Below are positions 11,101-20,575 of a DNA stretch of 64,000 nucleotides, in pieces. The notes beneath the pieces were generated by a model that saw nothing but the letters and a program-made list of their open reading frames with translations, was not told the DNA's origin and made no database searches. The number at the start of each line of letters is the position of its first letter. Within the stretch, counting starts at the first letter, position 1. Where the stretch lies: assembly GCF_949987535.1 (NCBI RefSeq), contig NC_080067.1, positions 75,355,985 to 75,419,984 on the forward strand, in the 5' to 3' direction. This DNA comes from Balaenoptera acutorostrata (lineage: Eukaryota; Chordata; Mammalia; Artiodactyla; Balaenopteridae). The position numbers and the translations under genes are program-made.

Positions 11101-11339
11101 TGGGTAGCCTCAGATAATGACGGCGATTCCTATCAATGTCCCATGAATATATCGACTCTTCCAGAGCAGAGGTCCCCTGAAATGCATCTCAGTAGCCTTC
11201 ACAGCACCAAGGACAGATGCAAAGTAAGTGCACGGACTCAGTGTCGGGAGCCCTTCCGGCTCCGATAGCACTATCATTCTCTTCTTTTCCTTCTCTGGAC
11301 ACCTTGTTCTGTGACAGTGGAGAGTAAACACTGGCTTTA

Positions 11340-11545
11340 GGCTGAAATCGGTCTGGGACGGCCTGCAAAACTACCACCTACTAGCTGTGTAAGGTAAATA
11401 CTTTCACCTCTCACAGGCTTGATTTCCTCTTCTGCAAACTGGAGGTGATCATTACCTTCCGCGCAAGTTGTCGGAAGATTAAATGATGTAATTATGTGTG
11501 CTCAACCCACAGTAAGTGCCCGGTAAATAGCAATTTTTAGCTTCT
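11340..11545 (+). repeat. MIR SINE
   Basis: A fairly complete MIR core: 'acctactagctgtgtaaggt' near 11376, 'tttcctcttctgcaaactgg' near 11423, 'ggaagattaaatgatgtaat' near 11472 and the end 'cagtaagtgcccggtaaata'. This preserves the whole order of the MIR body. Confidence 0.75.
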
Positions 11546-11549
11546 ACAG

Positions 11550-12058
11550 TTATAGACTGGCATGGCTGATAAAGAAATGGTAGGTGATAAACTTGACCCC
11601 CTTCCAAAAGTCCCCAACAACAACTAGAATGTGAAAACGGAGTGCCCTGTGTTCCACTGCACAGACCTCACCATGTTTTCCTGAGAGATTCAAACGGTTC
11701 AAGAGTTCCCTCTCTCCACGTATTATGTTGGTGTATTTATTCTTCTCCTTATTTATAATGTATACACGTGTATGTATTAAATATGTACATTCAGCGAGAG
11801 AGAGAGAGAAATGAACAAAAGAAAGAGTTCCTCTCTTGTTGAGCTTAGAGTCTAATGTGTTCCTTTTAACTGATGTGTAGAAAGACACAGGACAGAAGTT
11901 TTGCCGTGGGCAAGGAAAAAGGCAGAGTGCCAGGGCCAGCATTCTAGATCTCAGCCAAGCAGCTTAAAGTGTGGCAGCATTTATGGGATTGCTGCAGCTC
12001 TAACTTCCATTTTATTCAGGGAAATATACTGTAGGTCTAAAGGTTTCCTGAATGCTAA
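11550..12058. other. No gene or clear repeat seen
   Basis: Unique-looking, with a short (GA)n run at about 11797-11809. The 130-codon minus-strand frame at 11550-11942 has no recognisable domain. Confidence 0.45.
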
Positions 12059-12100
12059 TGTGTGTGTGTGTGTGTGTGTGTGTGCGTGCGCACGTGTGTG
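12059..12100. repeat. (TG)n microsatellite
   Basis: Continuous alternating purine-pyrimidine run of (tg) passing into 'tgcgtgcgcacgtgtgtg'. The alternating pattern could adopt Z-DNA. Confidence 0.95.
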
Positions 12101-12552
12101 TTAAAGAGGGAGAGAGGAGAGAGGCAAGAAAGGAGGATGGGGATTCCACTGATGGGCATCTGAGCTCTGAATAATGCATCAACACGTTTCATTTGAAGCA
12201 CTGTTTGTGTTCCATCCCACCCACCCCACCCCCCTGCAAGCTAACTGCCTTGCTGTCTTGAGCACCCAGCTGTTGCTGTCTGAAACCTGACCTTCATTGT
12301 GAAGAGGCTCACAGCTGCAGCAAGCTGTCTACCTAGTAATGCCTGGGTTCTTATCGGCTTCATGCGTCTTGTTCCCTTAACCAACTTAGTGAAGTGGGTT
12401 GGTCTCCCTAGTTCCTTCCCCCAAACCATTAGTCTCTCGGCCAAAATAAGAGGAGGGGGCAAGTACCCCTTGAGGAGAGAGGAGTTCCGGTTGCAGGGCA
12501 GCCCTGCAGAGGGCCACTGGAGGCCTGCCCGGCTCAGCTCACTTTCCTACTA

Positions 12553-12608
12553 AGAGCGTGGTTCATGGACCAGGAGCAAGGGCATTATATTAGAATGCAG
12601 AATCTCAG
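12553..12608 (+). repeat. MER5A-like transposon, left part
   Basis: 'tgcg'-less MER5A start: 'gagcgtggttcatggaccag' and 'attagaatgcagaatctcag' correspond to the MER5A stretch 'agaaatgcagattctcgggc'. The element is cut by a CHR-2 SINE and continues at 12930. Confidence 0.65.
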
Positions 12609-12609
12609 G

Positions 12610-12880
12610 GGCTTCCCTGGTGGCGCAGTGGTTGAGAATCTGCCTGCCAATGCAGGGGACACGGGTTCGAGCCCTGGTCTGGGAAGATCCCACATGCCAC
12701 GGAGCAACTGGGCCCGTGAGCCACAATTACTGAGCCTGTGCGTCTGGAGCCTGTGCTCCGCAACAAGAGAGGCCGCGACGGTGAGAGGCCCGCGCACCGC
12801 GATGAAGAGTGGACCCCACTTGCCGCAACTGGAGAAATCCCTCGCACAGAAACGAAGACCCAACACAGCCAAAAATAAAT

Positions 12881-12911
<31 letters not shown>
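12610..12911 (+). mobile_element. CHR-2 SINE with perfect 18-base target duplication
   Basis: A complete short-body CHR-2: head 'gcttccctggtggcgcagtg', B box 'gggttcgagccctggtctgg', 'tgcgtctggagcctgtgctc' joined to 'cgcaacaagagaggccgcga', distal 'gaagacccaacacagcc' and tail (aaataa)n plus poly(A). The direct repeat 'agaatgcagaatctcagg' lies at 12592-12609 and 12912-12929 without a mismatch, which fixes both ends and points to a recent insertion. It lies in a MER5A copy. Open frames on both strands across it are artefacts of the SINE. Confidence 0.97.
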
Positions 12912-12912
<1 letters not shown>

Positions 12913-12929
12913 GAATGCAGAATCTCAGG

Positions 12930-13005
12930 CCGGACTCTAGACCTACTGAATCAGGGGACCCCAAGTATGTGTAGGCACATTAAAGTTTCAGAAGTGCTAG
13001 AATGG
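12930..13005 (+). repeat. MER5A-like transposon, right part
   Basis: Resumes after the SINE with 'actctagacctactgaatca' and 'gtaggcacattaaagtttca', then 'gaagtgctagaa', equivalent to MER5A 'cagacctactgaatcagaatctgc...gaagcactg'. Confidence 0.65.
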
Positions 13006-13094
13006 GATATAAACCCCAAAGAGTTTTCCAAGAGCCTGACCTAAGCATATAAGATGGCCAAGCAGATCGGGACAGAACTATGTTGGAAAGGCAA

Positions 13095-13618
13095 CGTGGT
13101 GTGAAGGAAACAGCCAGCCCCAAAGACCCTCACTTCCTGATATTCATGCCCTTGTGTAGTTCCCGCGAACACGGAGTCAGGGTTGGTCTGTGTGGCAAAT
13201 CGAATGTGTAGAAGTGAGAGCACGAGACTTCCGGGACAAGGTCATAACAGGCACCGCAACATTTTCCTGGCTTGGTCCTTTGGATCACTTGCTGGGGTGG
13301 GGTGGGGAGGGGAGGGGGGTGGAAAGCCCATCACTGTGTGGGGGGCTCTTTCAAGACCTGGTGGAGAGGCCCACATGGGGAAAAATTGGGGCCTCCCAGC
13401 ACCAAGAACCTCCAGGCCCAGCCAAGCTTTCAGGTGACTGCAGATCCAGTCAACGCCTTACCTGCTACTTCATGAGAGACCCCAAGCCAGGAACACCCAA
13501 CTAAGCCACTCCCAAATGCCTGATCCCAAGAGACCGTGTGAGCGAATCAATGTTTAATGCTGTTTTAAGCCACTGAATTTTGCAGTATTGCTTATTCATT
13601 GACAAATGACTAGTACAA
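13095..13618 (+). repeat. MLT1-type MaLR LTR
   Basis: Ordered landmarks of the mammalian MLT1/MaLR LTR are present: 'agggttggtctgtgtggcaa' near 13179, 'cttggtcctttggatcactt' near 13271, 'gtggagaggcccacatgggg' near 13361, 'ttcaggtgactgcagatcca' near 13429, 'agccactcccaaatgcctga' near 13505 and the terminal 'ctgttttaagccactgaatt' near 13560. Non-autonomous ERVL-MaLR elements are found throughout placental mammals. No internal sequence or partner LTR was seen. Confidence 0.75.
13294..13322 (+). other. G-quadruplex-forming motif
   Basis: Five G-runs of at least four G, separated by single bases (ggggtggggtggggagggga, then gggggg), satisfy the G3+N1-7 rule with one-base loops. It lies inside the MLT1 LTR and looks like a local purine expansion. 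Confidence 0.8.
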
Positions 13619-13619
13619 G

Positions 13620-14179
13620 GACAGACAGCTGGGTCTGAGACTGGGCTTCCCCTACTAGGAGTGGTTTTCCACTCTCACGTCATCTTCTTAGTGCCTCAGA
13701 TGCCTCATCTACAAAAGGAACAACCACAGTTCATCCAATCTTCAACCCCTTTGAATATACAGATGCACCATTACTTTATATATCACTAAGACAGGAAAAA
13801 AAGATGTCATCAAATTAGTACATCTTAGGTCCTCAAATGCATACAAATTTTAGAGATGTAAAATTGTGGGAAGATGTGCATCTTAAAATTGATGAAATAC
13901 AGTATGATGTTTGTTCTGCCTGCCACATGGAGATGGTAAAAGGATCAGTGGCACAACAGATGAGAAGGCGGGAAGTGATGGGCAGCATTCTGAAGCACCA
14001 CTGCTTGAGAAAGGGAAATGACACTATGGTTCCAGACCAGCTAATTAAACTGGCTCTGCTGGGCTTCATCATTTCACTTTTAATGCTCTTGCCTCGGGCT
14101 CCTATCACAATTTACGCTCAAAATGACTGCTACAAAGCCCAACTGAGAGGGAAAAATAGTTAAGGAAAACCATCTATGG
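13620..14179. other. Unassigned stretch with an open frame on both strands
   Basis: The plus frame from about 13820 to 14163 (108 codons from the first ATG at 13837) and the minus frame 13833-14108 are open over the same bases. The plus frame encodes a hydrophobic patch near residues 68-90 but resembles no protein I know. No promoter, splice signal pair or poly(A) signal supports a gene. Confidence 0.3.
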
Positions 14180-14353
14180 CAGTGCTCCCTAAACTTGCTG
14201 GAGCATAAGAAATGACTTAGTGCATTTGTTAAATATACACCCAGGCCCCTTGCTAGAGACTTTGATTCAGTAAATCTGGAGTGAGTGTTGGAATCTATAT
14301 TTTACCAAGGGCCCCAGGCAGTTCTTATGAACACACAAGATTTAAAACACTGA
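14180..14353 (+). repeat. MER5A-like DNA transposon
   Basis: Starts 'cagtgctccctaaacttgct' and shows 'aaatatacacccaggcccct', 'actttgattcagtaaatctg' and 'agggccccaggcagttctta' in consensus order, with the terminal 'aaaacactga' as the imperfect inverted end. Nearly full length. Confidence 0.8.
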
Positions 14354-14654
14354 TCAAAACAATATAATATCCATCCCTTATTAATATTTTTCCTTGCATC
14401 AAACATAATAGAAAAGTATAAGTCTGGATTGCCTTAGCTATGTCCCCATATAAAAAAGGCCTTCGATCTGGTATAAGATTTTACTGAAGGTCAATGTAAA
14501 AAAAAAAACAAACTGTCTTACAAAGGAATTTGCTATCACTAGAAAACTTACTGAAGTCATGGAAAATTATACTATTCAATGCTTATAGTATAAAAATCTG
14601 TATAATATTAGAGGAGATATATTAAAGAATGTATCTCCTAACAGGCTGATCTGT

Positions 14655-14842
14655 TTCCTTTTTTAAAAATTGAGGTATAGCTGACGTACAATATTATATA
14701 AGTTTCAGGTGTACAACATAGTGATTCACAATTTTTAAAGGTTAAACTCCATTTATAATTATAAAATATTATCTATATTCCCTGCACTGTACAATATATC
14801 CTTGTCACTTATTTATTTTATACATAGTAGTTTGTGACCTGT
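14655..14842 (-). mobile_element. L1 3'-end fragment, minus strand
   Basis: Plus-strand reading 'attgaggtatagctgacgta', 'agtttcaggtgtacaacata', 'gtgattcacaatttttaaag' and 'ctgcactgtacaatatatcc' is the reverse complement of a mid-age L1 3' UTR. The preceding 'tttttt' is the reversed poly(A). Confidence 0.8.
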
Positions 14843-14844
14843 TT

Positions 14845-15858
14845 GCTTTTTTATCAGTCAATAAGAGTTGCTAAGCAACCATATTTTCCTTTTTTGCTTG
14901 GACTGCCAGGAATCTTTCACTTAAAATCCATGCCCCCCAAATGATAATAACATTAAAAATAATTAATATTTTTGGTCAAAAACATAGTTGCTGCTGCACA
15001 AAGCTTCTTGGGAGGTTTTGAGTTTGTTGTGTATTTTAATGGTCATGTTATAGTCATGTGTTTTTTCTTAATACTCACGTCTTTTTGGAAGTAGGCAAGA
15101 AACAGATTTTAAAATGAATACTATTTGTTTTGTTTTGTTCTGTTTCTAATCACATTTAGACTAAATGACCACAACGCAATTTCTAGCAACTCTTTGCTGA
15201 GTTACGTGGGTCGTCTCCTCTCATGCCAATCCCTTGGCCAGCTTTTAAAACATCATAGGAATGTTAACCCCATCTTGGCAAGGAATGTCGATTTCCTATT
15301 CAAGCCAAATACTTATGCAAATAAACAGAAAATAATTTTAGAGCACCTCCTCAAAAGCCTCTTCTTGTTTTCTCTGGTGCATAACATAATTTTCTGACAA
15401 TCTGACCCAACTATGGCAGCAGAGTCAGGCCATTAAAATCTTTCCCTATAAGAACAAAACACACAAAAAAATCTTCCACTTCATTTTCCAACATCTTACT
15501 CATGTGCTTTCAGTTTTGCAACAGAATTTCATCCTCGACCTGAATGTCTAAATATCTCCCAAACAATAATTAAGTCACTACAACCCTGCTGTGTAAAGGG
15601 CATTTTCTGACAGATGGGATACCAAGACAGAACATGGAAATTGCTTCTACTCTTCCCCAGCCTTACGGAGCAAGGAGACTCAGGGCAAGGATTTTCATAA
15701 TCAACCTTGGAGTCTGAGGTGCACGTAGAGGCTCAAAAGGACATGACTAAGGTATCGATATAGAGTATGGAGTAGTGTTAACTCATTGATGTTCCAATGA
15801 ATATTTCCAATTTCCACGAATTTCCTCATACCATCTGGCTATCCAAGCTGACTTCACC
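14845..15858. other. No gene or clear repeat seen
   Basis: AT-rich and unique-looking. The 90-codon frame at 15125-15397 begins in a (ttttg)n-like run and has no known domain. Confidence 0.45.
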
Positions 15859-15859
15859 C

Positions 15860-16118
15860 TGTTTTTTCGGTCAAAGATCCTTTACTCTGTGAAGTCTTCC
15901 CAACTGCCTCTCTCCTCCCATCAGGGTTAATCCCATTCTCATCTGTCTTCCCATGACACTCACAACATGACAACACAATGGATTGCCTTATCTACTTGTC
16001 TCCGCTGCTGGACCAAGTTGCTCGAGGTCAGTGATCCCAGTTAATTCCTCTTTGAACTGCAGGACCAATCAGATTACCTGGTACACATCAGGTGCTTGGT
16101 CAATTTGTATGAATGAAA
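15860..16118 (+). repeat. L2 LINE 3' end
   Basis: Landmarks 'gtgaagtcttcccaactgcc' near 15890, 'cccatgacactcacaacatg' near 15951, 'tggattgccttatctacttg' near 15979 and the terminal 'ggtcaatttgtatgaatgaa' correspond in order to the L2 3' region. Confidence 0.7.
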
Positions 16119-16541
16119 GAATCTAGCTCAGGGACTCTGAGGTCCCTCAGATTCTCTGATTCAAATTCAGTCATTATGCAAATAAGGACATTAGGCCCAA
16201 AGAACCCATCTTTCCCAGAGTTACACCAAAAAAAGGAAACAAGACAGACAAAAATCCAAATTTTCTCATTCCCAACCCACTGATTCTCCTTTACTTGACC
16301 TATTACACGACCTCTGACCTATTTGCCAGACCCCTGTCTTCTGCCACCACTTCTTGGACCTTCCAATTTAGTTAGTCTCTCCCTCATCCATCATTTCTCA
16401 ACCCAGAGTCAGGTCCTCAGGGAGAAACCTTCCAGCCTGGGGCAGGCTCCTTCATTATCTGCTCCCATACCTCCTCGAATCATGCTTCTTTCCTGTGAGA
16501 ATGTATCCCAGCCTGCAATTATACTTTCAAAAGTGAAACTA

Positions 16542-16864
16542 CTAGGCTTCCCTGGTGGCGCAGTGGTTAAGAATCCGCCTGCCGGTGCAGGGGACACGGG
16601 TTCGAGCCCTGGTCCAGGAAGATCCCACATGCCGGGGAGCAACTAAGCCAGTGTGCCACAACTACTGAGCCCACGTGCTGCAACTACTGAAGCCCAGGCG
16701 CTTAGAGCCTGTGCGCTGTAGCAAGAGAAGCCACCGCAATGAGAAGCCCGCGCACCATGATGAAGAGCAGCCCCTGCTCGCTACAATTAGAGAAAGCCCG
16801 CGCGCAGCGAAGACCCAACGCAGCCAAAAATAAATAAAATAAATAACTTAAAAAAAAAAAAAAA
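16542..16864 (+). mobile_element. CHR-2 SINE, long-body subtype
   Basis: Full-length: 'aggcttccctggtggcgcag', B box 'gggttcgagccctggtccag', then the extra block 'cacgtgctgcaactactgaa' and 'gcgcttagagcctgtgcgct' which the short copies lack, then 'gaagacccaacgcagcc' and poly(A). The direct repeat 'aagtgaaacta' at 16531-16541 and 16865-16875 brackets it. Confidence 0.95.
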
Positions 16865-16884
16865 AAGTGAAACTATTTTATGAA

Positions 16885-17005
16885 GGTCCAGCTTTCTCAC
16901 GGAACTCCCTGAGAGCAGAAACATGTATTTGTTGCTGCCGCTCACTGCTATATCCCTAGTGCAGGAAGCCTCACTCGACTAATTATTTGTTGAATGAATA
17001 AATCA
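16885..17005 (+). repeat. L2 LINE terminal fragment
   Basis: Has 'actccctgagagcagaaaca', 'ctgctatatccctagtgcag' and the 3' terminus 'attatttgttgaatgaataa', in L2 order. The SINE at 16542 landed just upstream of it. Confidence 0.65.
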
Positions 17006-17009
17006 TTTA

Positions 17010-17995
17010 AAAACTCTCCAAAAATAAGGAGTCAGTCGTACAAATATTCTGTCTCATGAATAGCAGAGATACAACGAAAGCAACTCACCCTTCCTGTACA
17101 ATATTAAAAGATATCTCTATTTTTGCGTTCAGATAATTCACTTTACAGATAACATGTAACTGATGCTTAAACTCGGATGTCCCTGTTTCAGAATCTGGGA
17201 AAAACCTGGGCAGCCTTCTTCTTTCAATGGGTTCACAATGAAATGCTAGTTATTTTAGCATGAGATTAAGACAAACTGGGACCAGCAGTGTGATGCTCAC
17301 AGAATTTCTTTCCCAGGATAGACTGAAATATCTAGATTATGTAGACAACTGCTTTCTACAACAGGTATGGATATTTGAGAGGATTATTCTAATTCAATTT
17401 GCCCCTGCATCTTTAAAAAGTTTCTTAAAAGCATGTAGCAATAGTTGCAATTTTTTTCCACTTAACCCAGAGAAAGGGCCAGGTCACGTCTCTGATCCCC
17501 AAGTCACTTACAGATTCCAGAAAGAAATATGACAATTTGATGTAATTGCTTAGAATATTTTGACAATCTGTTGGGTCTAAAACAGTTTCATTAGATATCA
17601 AAAATCGTTTCCAGTTCTAACTCTGGAATTAAACTAAAGAAGTATATGGCTCACTTCTGTTTCTCTCTCTTCTTCACCTGTTTAAATATAACAAAACTCT
17701 TGTCAGTTTGAAGGTTTACTAGCCTTGATCCTACAACTCATGGTGAAAAACCTGCCCTCCTTTGGAAGACCAAGAACAAAGTGGTGAGAAAAGCCCTCCC
17801 TTGGACAAAAAGCTTTGATTACAGGATGTCACTATTTTTGGAATGTTCTTAGCACATTCCCTATGAAAAACCATTATATCTTCCCCTCCTTGGAGCTTGA
17901 AAAAAATGTCCTACCTCTCCTAAGCTGGCTGGGGTATTCTCAGCGGTGTTGGAGTGAGGCAACAGTGATGTCAGAGAGTGTGGTTATATGCTCTG
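17010..17995. other. No gene or clear repeat seen
   Basis: Unique-looking AT-rich DNA. The frames at 17260-17532 and 17815-18015 show no recognisable product. Confidence 0.45.
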
Positions 17996-17999
17996 ATTT

Positions 18000-18115
18000 G
18001 GCTTTGAGTGAATAGACTTGGGTCATAAATCAAGAGACCTAATTATAAACATAGCACCATCCTTCCCTGGACCTCAGCTTCTTCTATTATTAAATAAAGG
18101 GCATTACTCAAAGGT
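18000..18115 (+). repeat. Possible MIR SINE fragment
   Basis: 'tggacctcagcttcttctat' near 18067 followed by 'taaataaagggcattactca' mirrors the MIR run 'cctcagtttcctcatctgtaaaatggg'. Short and weak. Confidence 0.4.
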
Positions 18116-18335
18116 CCCGGTTATCACTAGCATCCTGTGACTCTAACTTTGACCCTACTAACACAGAGAGAAAATCTCAGAGCTTGTTTCTGGGAAAGCA
18201 GAGAAAGGACCAGATATCTAGAGGGGGGTTTACTGTCTGTTCTGCCTCTGCTATAGATGCCCACGGGTGCTCTGCACCTAACCCCGGCCATTGCTTCACA
18301 GTGGACCTCTAACACCCAAAGGTAATCTGGATGCT

Positions 18336-18658
18336 TGTTATGGGCTGGAGTGTGCTCCCCTCAAATTCATATTTTGAAGCTCTAACCCCCCAGTACCTCC
18401 AAATGTGACTCTATTTGACCCTAATCCCAGCAGACTGATGTCCTTATAGGAACAGGAGACTGGACACAAAGAGACCCAGAGGAAAGGCCATGTGAGGACA
18501 CATTGAGAAGCCAAGAAGAGGGGTCTCAGGAGAAACCAAATCTGCTGACCACTTGATCTTGGACTTCCAGCCTCCAGAACTGTGAGAAAATAAATGTCTG
18601 TTGTTTAAGCCACCCAGTCTGTGGTATTTTGTTACAGCAGCCCTTGTCAACTAATACA
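18336..18658 (+). mobile_element. Solo MaLR (MLT1/MST-type) LTR with 5-base duplication
   Basis: A clean LTR: starts 'tgttatgggctggagtgtgc', contains 'ctaaccccccagtacctcca', 'tgatgtccttataggaacag', 'gacacaaagagacccag', the AATAAA-bearing 'gtgagaaaataaatgtctgt' and 'gtttaagccacccagtctgt', and ends 'ctaatac' plus 'a'. It has the TG...CA termini, and the pentamer 'atgct' flanks it at 18331-18335 and 18659-18663, as expected for ERVL-MaLR. It is internally shortened relative to the consensus, and no second LTR or body is present. Confidence 0.9.
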
Positions 18659-18714
18659 ATGCTGAACTGATTCACCTGTTTAGATAAGAAATTGGATCTT
18701 CTTGTCTATATCTC

Positions 18715-18815
18715 TCCTTTCTCCAATGAAAAGACTTCAGTTCTAAAGCAGGAAAGTAACTTTCCCAAGGTCACACAGGTACTTAGTGCCTGAAGAGACA
18801 CTAGAACAGAGCTTA
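18715..18815 (-). repeat. Probable MIR SINE fragment, reverse orientation
   Basis: 'agtaactttcccaaggtcac' near 18744 and 'acaggtacttagtgcctgaa' match the reverse complement of the MIR stretch 'actagctgtgtgaccttgggcaagttac'. Confidence 0.55.
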
Positions 18816-18819
18816 TAGA

Positions 18820-19470
18820 GGGAAATAGGTATATTCAACAGCCTGGACTTTTTCCTTAAAAACAATCCATGTCATACAATAAAACACTGAAACTTGGCAT
18901 AGACATATGCATCAAAAAACTCATACCCAGTGTACAGTCATAATATGCTTGAGTGACCAATTATAAATTACGGTATTTCATTGAACTGAAAACGCATGTT
19001 TAAAACATGCCCTGTTTTACCCAGAACTCTGTCAGCATCCAGGAGGTATTAGGACTTCTACTCTAGAAGGCTAACAACTTTCCTCCAGGGAGTGCTCACC
19101 TTAGCTACTGACTTTCCTTTGTGCTCTATTCTTTCCCAAAGGAGCCTCCTGAAGTCTGTGTACAGGGAGAGACACTCAAACATAAGCATGACTGTTTTTG
19201 AGACTAATACCAGGCATGAGACTCAACATTTGCACTGGAACCCATCTCCATTCTCCACTCCTGGTCACACACAAGACCTGACCAGGCAGTCCCCGGGTCC
19301 CTGGGCTGACATGGGCTCCATGCCAAGCCTGAGATGAGGCTTCAGGGGGGACCTAGCTGCATGTTCCCCCACCACAGAAGACGGAGGCCCTGAAAGAGAA
19401 CTCAGATGAAATTATCCATAGCAAACCTTGATTATCAAAACTGGCTTAAGGAAAAAGAGAAAGGTTCTAG
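18820..19470. other. No gene or clear repeat seen
   Basis: Unique-looking. The 81-codon frame at 19092-19337 resembles no known protein. Confidence 0.45.
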
Positions 19471-19471
19471 T

Positions 19472-19663
19472 TCACTGGTTCCTAAATGGACATGTTCAGG
19501 GCTGTCTGCATCTGAATCATCTCAAAAGGGTTTGGTTTTTTTTAAAAAAATAAACTTCAAAACCTCATCCTTAGGCTGTGCTATTTCACGGGTCTAGGGT
19601 GGGGCTCTGGACTGTGTATTTTTAGGTGATCCTCGGGTGAGTATAAAATTTGGGAAATACTCA
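19472..19663 (+). repeat. MER5A-like DNA transposon
   Basis: 'tcactggttcctaaatggac', 'catctgaatcatctcaaaag', 'cggg tctagggtggggctctg'-type text near 19588 and the end 'aaatttgggaaatactc' follow MER5A order and its inverted-end logic. Confidence 0.65.
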
Positions 19664-19814
19664 AAACCGCTCTACACTTTTCAGAGTTGAAATAAAACAA
19701 TTGAGAAGTAGCTGGTGTCTACAAATCATAGTTTATATCATTGAGTCATTATCATTAACTATCACAAACATCATAATCCTGGAGTTCTTTGAGGTACCAT
19801 CCATCTATTTCTAT

Positions 19815-20298
19815 ATTAGCTTATCCATTGTTAGATAACAGAACATCCCAAAACTTAGTGACTTGTAACAACAAACATTTCTTATCTTTCAGTTTCTGTA
19901 AGTTGGGAATTCAGGTGTGGTGGGGCTGGGTATTTCTGGCTCAAGGGTTTTCACGAGGTTGCCATTAAGTCACTGGCTGGGGCTGCAGTCATCTGAAGGC
20001 TTGACTGAGGCCGAATAATCTACTTCCAAACTGAGGCCTCAGTTTCTCACTGACTGCTGGCAGAGGCCTTAGTTCCTCCCCACCTAGGCTTCTACATAAG
20101 ACATCCTATGTGTCCTCATGACATGGCAGATACCTCCCCTAAGAGCAAGTAATCCAACAGAGAGAGAAAGGAGGAAGCCACAGTGCCTTTCATGACCCAG
20201 TCCCTGAAGTTACACATTATCATTTGCACTTTTTTCTATTCATTAGAAATGAGTCACTAAGTCCAACTCACATTCATGGAGAATAGGCCTCATCTTTT
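19815..20298. repeat. Old mammalian interspersed repeat (unnamed), left part
   Basis: A widespread mammalian repeat recognised by 'aacatttcttatctttcagt', 'ttcacgaggttgccattaag' , 'tggggctgcagtcatctgaa' , 'tgactgctggcagaggcctt' and 'gaaatgagtcactaagtcca' in order. I am unsure whether this family is catalogued as an LTR or DNA element. A CHR SINE interrupts it at 20299 and it continues to about 20575. Confidence 0.55.
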
Positions 20299-20514
20299 TT
20301 TTCTAATAAATTTATTTTTATTTTTGGCTGCATTGGGTCTTCGTTGCTGTGTGTGGGCTTTCTCTAGTTGTGGCAAGCGGGGGTTGCTCAGCAGTTGTGG
20401 TGCAGGGGCTTAGCTGCTCCGCGGCATGTGGGATCTTCCCGGGCCAGGGCTCGAACCCGTGTCCCCCGCATTGGCAGGCAGATTCTCAACCACTGCGCCA
20501 CCAGGGAAGTCCTG
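20299..20514 (-). mobile_element. CHR-2 SINE, large-deletion variant, minus strand
   Basis: Reverse-oriented: reversed tail and 'ggctgcattgggtcttcgtt' at the left, reversed B box 'agggctcgaacccgtgtccc' near 20446 and reversed head 'accactgcgccaccagggaa' near 20489. The body lacks roughly 100 bases: 'agcagttgtggtgcaggggc' follows the 'ctctagttgtggcaagcggg' block directly. The repeat 'aggcctcatctttt' at 20285-20298 and 20515-20528 flanks it perfectly. Confidence 0.95.
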
Positions 20515-20575
20515 AGGCCTCATCTTTTAAAGGAAGTGTCAAAGAATTTGTGGACATATTTTAAACCACTACAAT

